Shown here piece after piece: positions 21,831 through 33,980 of a DNA stretch of 64,000 bases. Source of the stretch: Urechis unicinctus (taxonomy: Eukaryota; Annelida; Polychaeta; Xenopneusta; Urechidae). Numbering within the stretch: the stretch's first letter is position 1; the number at the start of each line of letters is the position of its first letter. The notes beneath the pieces were generated by a model. The model was not told the origin of the DNA. It saw only the letters and a list, made by a program, of their open reading frames with translations, and did no database searches. Where the stretch lies: contig CM067343.1 in the NCBI GenBank assembly GCA_034190875.2, positions 21,896,576 through 21,960,575 on the forward strand, in the 5' to 3' direction. The translations under genes were made by a program, and so were the position numbers.

Positions 21831-22430
21831 TTAAATTGCGGAAAACATAGTGCCCGCTAAGCAGGTAGTGTAAATGAAAACCATAAAGGACTAAGGGCGT
21901 TTCTGATATATGAACCTGGTTATACGGATTGTAACAGGCGATATGTCGTCTTTGACAAAATAGCATACATTAAATAATATAAAGGTCCATCTATATATCA
22001 AATTAAATGAACGTACTTACCACGTCGTGATAGGAGATGTGTCTTCTCTGACAAAGTAGCACGCATTAAATAATATTAGGGCCCATCTATAAGTCAAATA
22101 AATGAAGGCTGTAAGCGTACTTACCACGTCACTAAAATATAGTATGCCTCGAAAGGATGCCTGTCATTAGTTGGAGTTAACCACATAAAGCCGGAGAAAC
22201 TCCTCCAATCCACCAATCAAATAGATCATGCATTTTTTACTACACTTTTTCTTCACCAACGTTCGGCTGCGATGCCAAGTGTTTGACTACATGATGATGC
22301 CCGTACGCTATATGACAACGCACCGTGAATCCGTAATCACCATCGAGAGATGACAGAGTGTGAATAGACAGATTCATTTGAACAAATTGTACTTATTAAT
22401 ATTGTCCACACTATGCGAAACGATTTAGAT
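21830..22430 (+). repeat. Unit 1: block B18, second copy
   Basis: It aligns with 17,700-18,220 and 30,690-31,220, starting at 'gaaaacatagtgcccgct' (21,841; 30,697; 60,966). It carries an internal duplication, listed separately. Confidence 0.75.
21936..22130 (+). repeat. ~98 bp tandem duplication inside B18
   Basis: The stretch from a 'gatatgtcgtctttgac' phrase through 'cttaccacgtc' is present twice (from about 21,939 and 22,037). Both contain a 'gcattaaataatat' type phrase and 'cccatctatā'-like text. Other B18 copies have one unit. Confidence 0.7.
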
Positions 22431-23060
22431 TTCAATTTTATTCATTATGCGTGTTTCTGACTCAAAGCAAAGTAAACGAACTTCTCTCATAAAAACACCA
22501 TTCATTTGCGTCGACCCAGTGATTATTTGCGCAGAAGACGAGCTATGACCAACTTAATTGCGCATTGGGTCTTTATGTGTAGATAGTTATATGTGGATAA
22601 ATATTGAACAACAAAATAGTTGGTAACAAACCTCTCAAATATGAGCATTAAAGTATGCGCTCAAAAACATTTGGATGTTACAAATATATAACTGATAACC
22701 AATGGCATGTCGTTAGATACTGCGAAGCATGTTTGATATATCGTGTTTATAGTAATTCCGTGGGCCTGCTAGCGGCGTCCATCAATTCTATTTCACACTG
22801 TCGCAGCGTTCGATTTATCATCATGCTCTTATTTTGCCCCAATTACGCCCCAAAGCTCTTATGCATTAGTGTACCACTTTCTAAGCATCACTAGTGCAAC
22901 CGGTCATTCGCCAGCGTTCTGTCAGCTAACGGCAGTAGAAGTAGGTCAAAGAGTAAACAAATCTAATTTAGCCAATAGAAACAAACGTTTATAACATTGA
23001 ATTATAGTCAAGCCAACACAATCAAGCACCTGATGCATGTATTCATCTTATATACAGTGG
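22430..23060 (+). repeat. Unit 1: blocks B19 and B20
   Basis: B19 (22,430-22,650) shares 'catttgcgtcgaccc' with 31,331 and 61,439. B20 (22,730-23,060) shares 'gaagcatgtttgatatatcg' with 31,524, 46,110 and 61,631, and 'cttaatgcatgtattcat' (23,030 in part; 31,826). A 79-codon frame (22,655-22,894) runs across B20 and is partly open in the 61.64 kb copy, but the start and end differ. Confidence 0.75.
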
Positions 23061-23930
23061 GGTGGGCATGTGTGTGAGAGCGGATTTGATCCCTCTTCGC
23101 CAGAGAATATGTTGACAGCTTTTAGTTAGTTTATCTGGCTAACAATCCGATTATCGTCAAGATATCCAGGTTATGGGTAGTGTGTAAACCGCTTTGTGAT
23201 CGAGAACATGGATAACATGTAATCTTGTTCAGGGTAACATAGCAAATAATAGTTTTGTCAAATGGGGCTTTAGCCGATTATTTATTTTATTGAAAGAGGG
23301 TGTGGATCAGTAAGACGTAGCCCTCTGTTCAAAATGACCTACCAATCGATGCGTACATGACACATGATAGTTTTGGTTGAAAATAAATGTACTGGTACAA
23401 AGCGCAGCAGCAGTCAAAAATACGCTCTTATACTTTATCCTCCAATATAAAGGTTGCTGGTTTTACGCTAAATGTCGATAGAACTGTTACATGGTTTTAA
23501 AAAAGTACCTTCGGCATCTGGCTAACAACTTCCAGGTTATGTCAATCTTGTTCAGGGTAACATAGCAAATTTTTGTCTTAGCCGCCCCTTTACCAGTTTA
23601 TGTTTTTGAAAAAAAAATACTTTCAAAAACAATGCATGATGTCAAAGGTTTTAATAATAAAATAGTTACAAAAACAATGCATTCAAACTATCGATGGAAG
23701 ACATAGTGATCGATGTGCTTTGTGGCAGACAGCACTCTGTGAGTAGCAATACTCGAGCGATACTCCAAAATGCTATTATATGCTTAACAACCCTACATTA
23801 TGTAACAATGCAGATAGATGGCTGTGTAGCAATATTATCGTAGCGACATACACCAAAATGCAGTATTATATGTAATCTTGGTCACCTACATTGTGTGACT
23901 GCCTGCCAATTACCAAGTTATGTAACAATG
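23060..23930 (+). repeat. Unit 1: block BS with internal duplications
   Basis: Bases 23,215-23,930 align with 50,060-50,560 ('gggtaacatagcaaataatag', 'caactatcgatgga'). 'aatcttgttcagggtaacat' occurs at 23,221 and 23,544, each preceded by a 'ctggctaacaa' phrase, so about 320-390 bp was duplicated here. A second small duplication doubles 'ccaaaatgc...ttatatg' and 'ttatgtaacaatg' between 23,765 and 23,930. Confidence 0.65.
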
Positions 23931-24930
23931 TGATTAAAATAGATATATGGCACATTCATATACCTGAAATTTAACATAGGTATTTGCATAGTATAAGGGT
24001 ATCGTGTTGTACCAAATAATTAGGAATGCAGCTGTGTACGCACCACAGGCAGCTGATGCTATCTGTGTTGCTGTTGCTCGGGACGGATCTTCAGAGAAGG
24101 CAATGGCAGTGCCGATCAAGGCAATTTTTCTAACCCCATGAGTATATTTTCGACAGCGTATCGGAGAATGTGTGATCTCCACATCTCGTGCTTAAGCTCT
24201 GTGAGCTTCTGATCTTACATCTTATATTGTCGGTCGACATCGGCAATCGTTTTTAATCATTATTTAAGATATCATCTCCATCAGTGTTGTAGATAGCAAT
24301 AAAACGGCAATGATAGATAACCAGGCAAGTTGATATATATTCGGCCAAACTCATATCTTGTTACATATGGAGTCTACACAGAAGTAATCGATCCTTCAAA
24401 TATGTTCCTGGGAATGATAATCGCTTTCACGTTATTGGGATCATACATATTTAATTCAATTATCTCACTATCAATGGCCATGAGAGGATAATGATTACGT
24501 TATAATCCTTTCAGGCGACCATAATAATTCGCATTAGCCAAAAACCGTCTGGGGTGCTGGTAGATACTGTAACACAAATTAAAAATATAAGGACTCAAAT
24601 GGCTTGCATTATTTATATGGGCAGCATTCATCTACATTAATTACATGGTTTGATATCGGTTTCATATGTGGTATTGCCAGATAGCCCTAACATGCGTTAT
24701 CGCAACATGCTGGATACTGAGTGCTATGTAAATGACACATCATTAAGATTACTCAGATAGGTTTCATATGTTCAAATAGTTGCTAATTCAGCAAGACGCA
24801 CAGAAAGAGAAAAATGTAATTGGTTAATTTATCACCGATGAAATATGCTTCATGTTTGATTTGGGGATGATATTAACATTCAACGATTGATGTTCATTCG
24901 TGACTCTGGCTTATATTTAGTCAGATAGAA
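23930..24930 (+). repeat. Unit 2: block B2 copy, with decayed frames
   Basis: On the plus strand 24,000-24,130 reads a long alanine-rich stretch including Q-A-A-D-A-I-C-V-A-V-A-R-D-G, then S-S-E-K-A-M-A-V. The 37.86-37.92 kb copy has S-I-E-K-A-M-T-V in the same frame. Next comes F-R-Q-R-I-G-E, present in both copies. Farther on, V-S-Y-V-V-L-P-D-S-P (24,658) matches V-S-H-V-T-L-R-D in unit 1. Stops break the frame between these parts. The minus strand also has an open frame (23,934-24,182), but the plus frame is the one kept between copies. Confidence 0.5.
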
Positions 24931-24956
24931 GGTTTCGCTCGGATAACAATCAGCCA

Positions 24957-25301
24957 ATGGGTCTCTTTTCTTTGGGTGGAGCAGCAAATTCCTGGTGTAA
25001 ACGCGTGATAACAAACGACAATATAAATTCGATGGATACCTTTTTAGGCGATCCTTGGACAGTGTCGCGCAAGTGTCAGTGCAGACTTATCGAAAACACA
25101 TATTCCCCTGTCCGATCCAAAGCCCCGCAACACAGGCGACTAACGTTGATAAACTGTATCGTATTCAGAATGTTTTTACTGGACGTCTGTCATGCTATAG
25201 AGAGTGATATGAATAATAAATGTCCAATGATATTCGTTCGACAAACGCGCCACGAGCTAAAAATACCACAGGCGATACCGATCGCTTATGTTGCGATTTA
25301 A
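24957..25301 (+). pseudogene. Unit 2: block B3, longest protein-like frame (DPWTV)
   Basis: This 114-codon frame is the most protein-like in the window. From M-G-L-F-S-L it continues to G-D-P-W-T-V-S-R-K-C-Q-C at 25,041, then an Arg/Lys-rich part (S-P-V-R-S-K-A-P-Q-H-R-R), a hydrophobic segment (I-N-C-I-V-F-R-M-F-L-L-D-V-C) and a polar end. The 38,656 copy keeps the same frame from M-G-L-S-S-L through D-P-W-T-V-S-R-K-C-Q-C-R-L-I-E-S-T-Y before a stop. The unit 1 copy keeps the DPWTV-like core. A second frame (25,220-25,462) overlaps the end and codes a hydrophobic, Trp-rich segment. No known domain is recognised. I infer an old gene now decaying; use as a living exon cannot be excluded. Confidence 0.35.
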
Positions 25302-25920
25302 ATCACCAGCTTGCGATAGGCAATTTTGCATGGAGTAACATCTATCCCATATTGTGGTGTGGCTTATTGTGGAATGGCTTATTACAAATTTTATACTTTT
25401 TAGCGTGTCAAGTGCTAGTGGTGATAACGTTCCTTGTTGCAATTGGCAAAAAATCTAGCTGAAAATATGTTCACGTGGCAAGAGGTGGTGTTGGTAATTT
25501 TGTACATCAGGGTTAACGTTCATAACATGAATCTACTAGCTCTACCGTCCTAGTACTTCAGGTGGTCTTTAGTTACTGCAACATTGTCCCAGTATAAAAA
25601 CAACCTTTTGACTCAATTTATATGGCATGTGCAAGATTCATTTCAAACATAGGTGAAAAGGTATTATGGCTTGATTGGACTGATCATCGCATGTAAGCCA
25701 AGCTGCGTCCATACAATCCCGCATTAAGACCCACTTGACCCTTAAGGAATGATGCGATTGAACAAAGATTCCGCGTTTTGCCTTGTCTTCGGTTTCAATT
25801 ACCAATGTAATACTGATGCTTTTCCTGTAACCAAACCCATAAGTCGAGATATGTAACCTCCGCGAAGAATGCTTACACATTAACATTTGATTCTTTATTT
25901 CTGCCTGGTTTTGCATGAAT
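25301..25920 (+). repeat. Unit 2: remainder of block B3
   Basis: It is collinear with 38,985-39,610 and 54,525-55,150: 'ggcaattttgcatgga' (25,319; 39,006; 54,543), 'acgttcataacatgaatcta' (25,514; 39,220; 54,761), 'tcaatttatatggcat' (25,613). A minus-strand frame (25,638-25,916, 92 codons) is shortened at 39,322-39,543, so it is weak evidence for a gene. Confidence 0.8.
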
Positions 25921-26500
25921 ATGCATATCGTAGTTTATATTTTGCCGCAACACAAGTGTCTTTGCCGACTTTGTTCAAACCTGTTTCTCTGGCTGAATAA
26001 TGAATCCCTGCAAATTACATATTTTACGCTGCATAGTTGTCAGTGTTAGCTTACGATTTTTATTGACGATTGGCATCATTTTCATTTATATGTCGGGCGC
26101 TTTAACAGTCAGGCATAGTATGCTCGTACGATGCGCCAATGTGGTATTTAAATTGCGAATGTCGATTATCATATACAATGGGGGAAAAAGACTGTGACAT
26201 AATGCTATTGTTGGAATTGCTCTCTCATCGGCTTGTGTATATTCGAACTTAATGTGTTAATATCGTAAGTGCTATCGACATATGGATTTCTACCAAGGGG
26301 GCGCCGTGAATTCGCGGCCTTTCCCTTTTTTATAGCTACATCATTTTATGTGGTATATTTGAGGCTTCCATTATCGAGGATCTGTATTCATTTTCTCATG
26401 GAAATGTTGGCTGTAAACTTACAACGCGATAATATCTCATTATGCAGCAATGGTGAGGTATGATCTGCTTCTCTGACAAATCATTGGCTTCTTGTATGGG
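25920..26500 (+). repeat. Unit 2: block B4 copy
   Basis: It aligns with 1-180, 39,600-40,220 and 55,140-55,560. It contains the open frame at 26,000-26,197, listed separately, and a 'gggggcgccgtgaattcgcg' phrase (26,297; one base changed at 40,019). Unit 4 has lost the second half of this block. Confidence 0.8.
26000..26197 (+). pseudogene. B4 hydrophobic frame, copy 1 of 3
   Basis: The frame contains a likely membrane span (V-S-V-S-L-R-F-L-L-T-I-G-I-I-F-I-Y), then M-S-G-A-L-T-V-R and S-M-L-V-R-C-A-N-V-V-F-K-L-R-M. The 39.6 and 55.2 kb copies carry the same residues after M-S-G-A-L-T-V-R. By eye only about 3 of 84 bases differ across this segment from the 39.8 kb copy, fewer than in the flanks. 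It is shorter than its relatives at both ends. Unknown family; a small membrane protein or a decayed exon. Confidence 0.3.
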
Positions 26501-27150
26501 CCTTTATGCGTCTGCATATCTTTAGTCACATTAGAGATATGGAGCCTGCGCCTCTTCTCAAATGTTCCATGATATTAATTTGGCCTAGTAAAGGCTTTAC
26601 CAAATGTGATTGTATTCAATATAAAACAATCCATCACGTTCGATATGGTCGTTGGAATCTGCGAGGACGTCCAGCCACTGGCCTTGAATCGCTTCTCTAA
26701 AACGATAGAGGCTTACCAGTTTAAACTAAGCCACACTAAACTACACCTGCACCCATTAAAGCCAAGGACGTGTAAGTGACCTTATTGTAATTATGTTAAC
26801 GACGATATTTCAAGCGAGTCTGGCACCTGAAATGCCAGCCTGGCTAATTCAATCGCCTATACGTTTTTTTGCTAAATCTTGGGGGCTTACGAATATCAAT
26901 TTATCATAAGTACAGAACTCCTATCAAGTATGCAGACGCAGTGTTATTTAGGCAATGACCCCGTATAGACACAGCAATAGTTGAGCAAATGGTTTAAGGT
27001 AGGCCCGTTATTCCTCGAGTAATGTCCAGACACAGTTATGTTACCGATGCCGGATGGGTCATTTAATAGTCCATACAATGAGTCATACCAGTAGCAGAGC
27101 AGCACGTTGGAACCAGGTATGCTGCTGTGTCTATTCTAAGGTATAGAAGG
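26500..27150 (+). repeat. Unit 2: block B5, B23-related
   Basis: It aligns with 880-1,600. Its first part is also related to block B23: 'cgttggaatctgcgaggacg' (26,650) corresponds to 'gtttgcaatccgctgggagg' in B23 (32,953; 33,355; 47,663). The 64-codon frame 26,506-26,700 has no counterpart in the other copies. Confidence 0.65.
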
Positions 27151-27160
27151 AAAATGAGGT

Positions 27161-27391
27161 ATGATCGAGCACGTTTACTCAGTTGGCAATTTTGCCACAA
27201 AACTACTCAAAAACCCAATCAACGCCAAAAGAGCCAATGTGCTAATCAGGCAATTTATTACAAATGATATAATGTCTCGAATAAAATGCAATGGAGTAAA
27301 ATCGTTCAAAACAACAGTGGTTGTGAATGTATTTGATATAACGGCATTCACTGAAACTCTTAATGCACTTAATAGTTCCACACCTGTCTAA
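27161..27391 (+). CDS. Uncertain 76-codon open frame
   Basis: The frame starts M-I-E-H-V-Y-S-V-G-N-F-A-T-K-L-L-K and is balanced in composition, with Lys/Arg/Asn-rich and valine-rich segments (T-T-V-V-V-N-V-F-D-I). No membrane span or known motif is seen. A 68-codon frame also lies on the opposite strand. The only possible relative is a weak match at 1,580-1,680, which does not keep the frame. It may be a decayed exon or chance. Confidence 0.15.
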   Translation: MIEHVYSVGNFATKLLKNPINAKRANVLIRQFITNDIMSRIKCNGVKSFKTTVVVNVFDITAFTETLNALNSSTPV

Positions 27392-27589
27392 GCAATAATC
27401 ATATGCTTTACACCTCCATTTTATATGCGGTGTATATCTGACGCCACTACAGATGCGGACTAATCAATTTATGGATTTGCATAATGATTTATATGGTTGT
27501 ATTGCAACCGAATCTATGTTTGTATGTTTGTTATTAACTCGGACGAAGTGACACTTTGTTATGGAGCTCTTGCTTTTGTTTGTTTAACG

Positions 27590-27745
27590 TCTTATAACTG
27601 TCAATGGAATACGTTAATCACTGCCAATAAATGTGCCGATTGCGTTTATTATATTCTGTTTTGTACGTGTTCTGTCATATCGGGTGTTTGCGGAGCAAGA
27701 TGAGGATATAGACAAAGAGAGATCGACCTTTATATGCGTAATATA
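27590..27745 (+). pseudogene. Unit 2: B7/B8 remnant joined to B14
   Basis: 'aataaatgtgccgatt' and 'ctgttttgtacgtgttctgt' match 20,230-20,275 and 40,957-41,000. A 21-base loss then joins S-Y to R-V-F-A-E-Q-D-E-D in frame. After 'gcgtaatata' (27,738) the sequence jumps into B14, with B9 to B13 missing. About 2.4 kb of the ancestral order is therefore deleted at this point. Confidence 0.6.
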
Positions 27746-27754
27746 ATTGCTACT

Positions 27755-28690
27755 GTGCCAAAGTGCCATAACGTTTGCTATCGACAGCATAAACCTCTTC
27801 CAATTTAACCTACATATGAAATAAAGTGCATGCAATTTCCTGAAATATCTATACCATGTAACTTTATTACATTTGACCGTACATAATTTCATAATCTGAT
27901 ATTTAATTAAATCACCAGCCATGCAGTTAATTGCCTTTATTGACAAAAACATAGGCATCCGTTAAATTCAGATTACGTGACTTTATCTTACAGACACCTT
28001 GTTAAGTGGAATGTAAAATGTTACAATATGAATATCATTAATATACACAGCACACCTAAAGCTAGTCATTTAACAAACTCTACAAGCTCTAAGTTGTACA
28101 CTTTTGAAAGTCAGAAGGTTGGTAACAACTTTGCAAGTGTTTCTACGTACATACAGTGTTAATGTCTGATCTTCACATACTGTATTATATAATCTTTATT
28201 TATCGGTATCAAACAATCAAATCGATATCAAAATATATAGTTTCTGCATGATTGCTCAGATATACGGTGATGTTCCTGCCGTAGACTGCTATCGCGTATA
28301 CCGATAATGTTAAGGTGAGAGTGACACACGGATATGCCACCAAAGAATCCTATGTAGCTCAACAGAAAGCGGCACCTGTTCAGCCAACTCGTCTGAAATT
28401 CCCAATATTTTGCATCAGCTGCCCGTTATGATACTTTTCGAGAGCCTTATTGCCAAGCTGCTCTGGTTAATAAACGTTATGGATCAATGCCTTAGCACCC
28501 GCTCGATCATTCCTACTTACTTCCCAAGAATGACCACATTAGTTTCCACTGTTTCAATCGTGTACTGCCATGATAATGGCTGATTATATTCAGTACTAAA
28601 ATAATCCACCCAACATTAGTATTGAATCTGCGTCCTGACACTCAATATGGAACATAAGACCTACCAGCACTCACTTCTTCAGTCATAAAT
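27755..28690 (+). repeat. Unit 2: block B14 copy
   Basis: It is close to 43,490-44,440 and 58,360-59,280. The run from 'aaagctagtcatttaacaaa' (28,059; 43,801; 58,646) onward is almost identical in the three copies for about 100 bases. It contains the ~75 bp element at 28,248-28,320. It lacks the ~20 bases around 'tgataatatgtgtccc' that the other two copies have near 44,229 and 59,082. Confidence 0.85.
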
Positions 28691-29790
28691 TGATGTAACC
28701 ATCGTGGCACATTACTTAGTTTTCAAATAAGTAAATATCTCATATTACATATGTAATGAAAAATCCATTTGCGCACTCAATGCGTTGCTGTTCTTCTACT
28801 AAATTCATGCACAAGGTTCCAGGTTTGTGAGGTAAATATCTTTCTCCCTCTACCTCTCTCTATCTCCTCTCTCTAAATCTGAAAGTTACCCTGGTGTAGA
28901 ATAAACCCTCATGATAAAGCAGAACACCTAAAAGCAATTTGATGTAGGCAGGCTTAAGGCGCTTGCATAGCAAATGGCAGAAATAGTTGACAGATTGGCT
29001 TTCGCAGCATAACAACAATAGGCTCATTTATGAATCATTGGCGGTGATGAATGAATTCCATTTAAGAGTAGCTTAGTATAAGACGATGATTTAACGTGCT
29101 CTGTGCTGCCCCTATCATGACAGAGATGCGATTGTTCGAAACTGACAAGACCTCCTCGCGGATATAGACAACAGCATTATGTCGATTAGAATAACATCAC
29201 ATTCGGAAATGCCTTTTGCCTCATAGAATGGTACATTGATAGATCCAAACATTTGACATTTGTGTTGCGCACACTGACACCCTTCCATAGTATTTAAGTT
29301 ACATATACCGTGCCCTAAAGCACAAGCTCCATCTCCGTCTAGTGTGACTGACGCCTGAAGTTATACAGACATATGCAGGCTTGACTGCGAACAGATCATG
29401 ACTCACTTTTGCTGTCTAGAGTCACAGCCGTCAATGTGTTTAGATAGTCGTAGAAGATGACTACTGGTAGAAATTGACTTCTAAAGAGGCACCCGTTCAG
29501 CAAATATAGATTATGGTTCTTTAGAAGAGAGCCAGAAATGCTATCACATTTAATACATTCTGCAGTGCAATTATAGGGCAGGACTGCGTCGTCATCACGT
29601 TCGTAGGATAGAAATCCAATGATCGATGGTACTCGGCCACTTACCGCTCATTCGTAGACAAGCGCTTGGAGCGATAAAATGGCAGAATGATAATTGGTCA
29701 AGGCCATTACGTGAAAGTTGAGACTTCATGCCGATTTTGTAAATGGTACGCCGTTAGTGGGCTCATGTAGTCATAATGAAAGGCCCAAAC
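28690..29790 (+). repeat. Unit 2: block B15 copy
   Basis: It contains 'caaggttccaggtttgtgag' (28,812; also 44,571), the CT-rich run, and from 29,040 a section almost identical to 59,283-60,050. Confidence 0.85.
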
Positions 29791-31254
29791 GTTTTCTTAT
29801 AGATGTGCTATTGTAAGTCTGTGGTTATGTGACAACGTATATAAATGACGCAGTTTTAGAATGGGACTGACAGTAATTGCTTTCTAAATATTTGATGGAA
29901 CTTTGCCTCGAGGAATTCGGCGCGATTGGGTTTGCTTCCCCGAGGTGCACATTGTACCCGACCGAGGCAATATAAGATTGTTTTAAGCATCGTTGATGCC
30001 GCCACGATAACTTGGCAGTAAACATGGCAAAGCGTTAATTTGGCGCACAACACTGCTAAGGGGTCATATTTGCGATTGTCTGATGTTGTTGCTTGCTTCG
30101 TCATCTATCGCTTCAACGCACGAAGAACGCTTTATTATGTGGGACGTAGGTCAGAGACGATTTAGCATTTAAAGTCAAACCCGATATGCATTACCCAATC
30201 AGCGTGCGCCTTCTTTTCTTTTGCAGGTATCTCTCTAAGCAATAATAAACTCTCATACAGAGCCGTATTCTGGAATCATATAGACGTAAACGATGTTACC
30301 CAAATATTTGCACAGCCAAATTACACTTCACACGGCATACAACATCCACGTAATTAAACCTCGGGTCGAATTTAATATCATTCCGTAACCGATCATTTAA
30401 TCACATTACGGCTGCTACGAGAAGGGAGAGTAACGTGACAATTATATGTGAATATTGATCACTGTCGTATAGATATAATTCCAGTTATCAATATCATGGT
30501 TGCTTACAACGTTTTATTGCAACAGATTATATCCAATAAGGAGTCTGCATCATACAAGTGAATTCCATGTGACAATAAAGTCATGTTTATGGATTAATAT
30601 GTTAAGATAAAACTGGATGCTTATTGCTTACAAAAAAAAACATGTGAATGCTGATTAAATTATGCAAGTAGCATATACAATATGATTGAATTCCGGAAAA
30701 CATAGTGCCCGCTGGGCATCTAGTCGTAGTGAAAACCATTAATGACTAAGGGTATTTCTGATATATGAACCTGGGGGATATTACGCATGTTATACGGATG
30801 TTATAGGAGATGTGTCTTCTCTGACAAAGTAGCATGCATTAAAAAAATACAATGGGCCCATCTGTAGGTCAAATAAAATGAATGGCTGTAACCGTACTTA
30901 CCACGTCACTAAGATATAGTATGCCTTGAAAGGATGCCTATCATTAGGTGGAGTGTATCGCATAATACCGGAGAAATTCATACTCACGATCTTCTATCAT
31001 ATATAGCGCAAAAATGAATTCCTCCAATCAAGAAGATCATGCATTTTTTTTCACACATTCTCTATTGCACCTATTCTTCAGCAACGTTCGACTGCAATGC
31101 GAAGTGTTTGTCAGCATGATGATGCCCGTACGCTATATGACGCACCGTGCTTCCGTAATCACCATCGAGACAAGATAGAGTGTGTAAATACAGATTAATT
31201 TGAACAAACTTTACTTATTAATATTGCCTACACTGTGCGAAACGAAAGCAATCG

Positions 31255-31255
<1 letters not shown>
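29790..31255 (+). repeat. Unit 2: blocks B16, B17 and B18
   Basis: It is nearly identical to 60,050-61,370 apart from a loss of about 150 bases in the later copy (30,773-30,925 has no match at 61,038). It is also collinear with 16,700-18,220. Minus-strand frames at 29,825-30,104 are partly kept at 60,124-60,372, which is expected from recent duplication alone. Confidence 0.85.
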
Positions 31256-32194
<939 letters not shown>

Positions 32195-32196
<2 letters not shown>

Positions 32197-33070
32197 GCTA
32201 TGTGGCTAACAATCAAATTATCGGCAAGAGTTTTAAGCTATGGATGATTGCTCTCATATATGGTGATGTTTTTGTCCATAAACATAGACTGCTATCGATC
32301 ATACCGATCACAATAACACAATCATTTGCAACAGAAACAGCAAACCGCAGCAGTGTATGCATGGCGTTAATTGCAACACGCTCGGCCCCAGCAAGTGAAA
32401 CCAAATATTCCTGTATAAAAAGTAAGATGTCATTTCCCACGACCTGCTTAACTGTGTAGCATCATGCCTGTGTGAAAGCGAATGTAGAAACCGATGAGCA
32501 GCATAGACTCATCCGAATCATAATCCGCACCATCCCCCCACATCTACATGCAGTACCTCGGTACGTTGCCGCAAATCTAATGATATCAAATAACAAATGT
32601 CTAGGTAGCACTTTTGTGACGTTATTTATAACTCCATTAGCCCACCGACGGCACTTCAAGGACAGTTGTGTCATACAACAGGGTGTGTAATGACCATGTC
32701 TCTTTTGCCTTTGCTGTTATTTATCTCATGAGCGCTTGTCTACGGTTGAAAGAGATTTGTGAAAACCGTAATTGCGATCGACTTATGGATATGTATCCTG
32801 GGGGCGCGATATTCCGATAGAAGTGGCAGTGTATCCAACATGAGACCTACACGAGCCATGCATTTGTGGCTCGTCGAACGTTCCGCTAAATGAATATACA
32901 GATTAGTCGTGGCAAAAAGCCTTACCGAATATGATTTTATCCGCATCACGTTCAACTAAGCCGTTTGCAATCCGCTGGGAGGTCGTGTCACTGCTAAGTG
33001 ATGTAGCTGTTACTGCCGCAATAACGAAAGCATTACATGTGGTGCTATTTTAAGCCAACTAGGATAACGA
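32195..33070 (+). repeat. Unit 2: blocks B21 and B22
   Basis: It matches 62,403-63,270 almost throughout, and 6,640-7,140 and 48,620-49,130 more distantly. B21 opens with 'tatgtggctaacaat' and carries at 32,245-32,320 the ~75 bp element also found at the end of B14. Short frames are open on both strands (32,202-32,459 plus; 32,213-32,440 minus), which gives no strand preference. Confidence 0.85.
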
Positions 33071-33415
33071 CCAGACTGGAGAAACAACAAAAGAGAGGCA
33101 TGATCTGTTCTGCCGCCATTTTCTTCTTCGTCTTAAATGGTCCGTTGTGAATACGGGCGTCAGTCACAGTAGTGAGTCTGGGCCTCATGAACGACATATA
33201 AGCTGCTTAGGATTTAGTCTATAGAACTCCAACTTGATTGAGAAGTGTTAGTGTATCTAACTTGAGACCTTCACAAGCCATGAATTTATGGCTCGTCGCA
33301 AATTCCGCTTTAGTAATATACGGCTAAGTCGTGGCAATTACGTTCAATTTAGCCGTTTGCAATCCGCTGGGAGGTCGTGCCACTGCTAAATGATGTAGCT
33401 GTTACTGCCTTGGTC
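32820..33415 (+). repeat. Block B23: doubled ~175-200 bp module
   Basis: The sequence from 'gtatccaacatgagacc' (32,831) to 'gtagctgttactgcc' (33,003) recurs, diverged, at 33,253-33,408, spacing about 420 bases. Both halves contain 'gtttgcaatccgctgggagg'. Unit 4 has the same arrangement (63,034 and 63,458), unit 3 one copy (47,541). In the doubled halves most substitutions would change amino acids in any frame, so I see no coding constraint. Confidence 0.8.
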
Positions 33416-33980
33416 AATAAACCGTTCTACATATGATTACTTACATTTTATAACCTATAGTATGTATTGTATGCCTGTGTGAAATCTCTACAGAGCTATG
33501 TAAGTCATTATTTTTGTTATCTTGGACGTTCCATATAGACTCAGTCTAGTCAAACCAGCATCAAATTGATTGCTGTCCCATAAGATCAAGCTTTTTTTAA
33601 AGGAATGGCATTGTAGCTTATATAAGAATGATAGTATATTTTTCATTGGTGAGTCGGATTCGCTCTCATCCTTAATGCAGCGTTCTATTCTCAAAAAAAC
33701 ATTATGCATGGGGTTTTCCTTTATAACCACGAAATCCGCAATCCAATATTAAGAGTGTGATGTACAGTGCCACAGCAAAACTATCGACTCGTATTGCAGT
33801 CGATTGCACAGCAATAACTTTTTGATCCAAATTGTGTGTAGTTTGTGGAACGTTTGTCTCTGCGTATGGTTACGACACCATTATTGCAATCTTATAACGT
33901 GGATCAAACATCTCAGGATCACCACCCACGCTTATTGTCTTTTCTCAGATATATTACTTAGAGCAACACTGTGGCAGTAC
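33410..33980 (+). repeat. Unit 2: block B6 copy
   Basis: It is almost identical to 63,640-64,000 as far as the window reaches, and collinear with 1,880-2,600 and 18,690-19,420. It ends with a degenerate form of the ~70 bp element near 33,865-33,930. Confidence 0.8.

Noticed and set aside
24880-25320. Ciliate-type code (TAA/TAG read as Gln) as an explanation for the lack of long frames
   Set aside because: In the best frame TGA also occurs upstream, and many TGA codons interrupt other relics, so reassigning TAA/TAG does not give long frames.
27175-27381. Minus-strand 68-codon hydrophobic frame opposite the 27,161 frame
   Set aside because: Both strands are open; neither has a conserved copy. 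Only the plus frame was kept as a low-confidence entry because its composition is more even.
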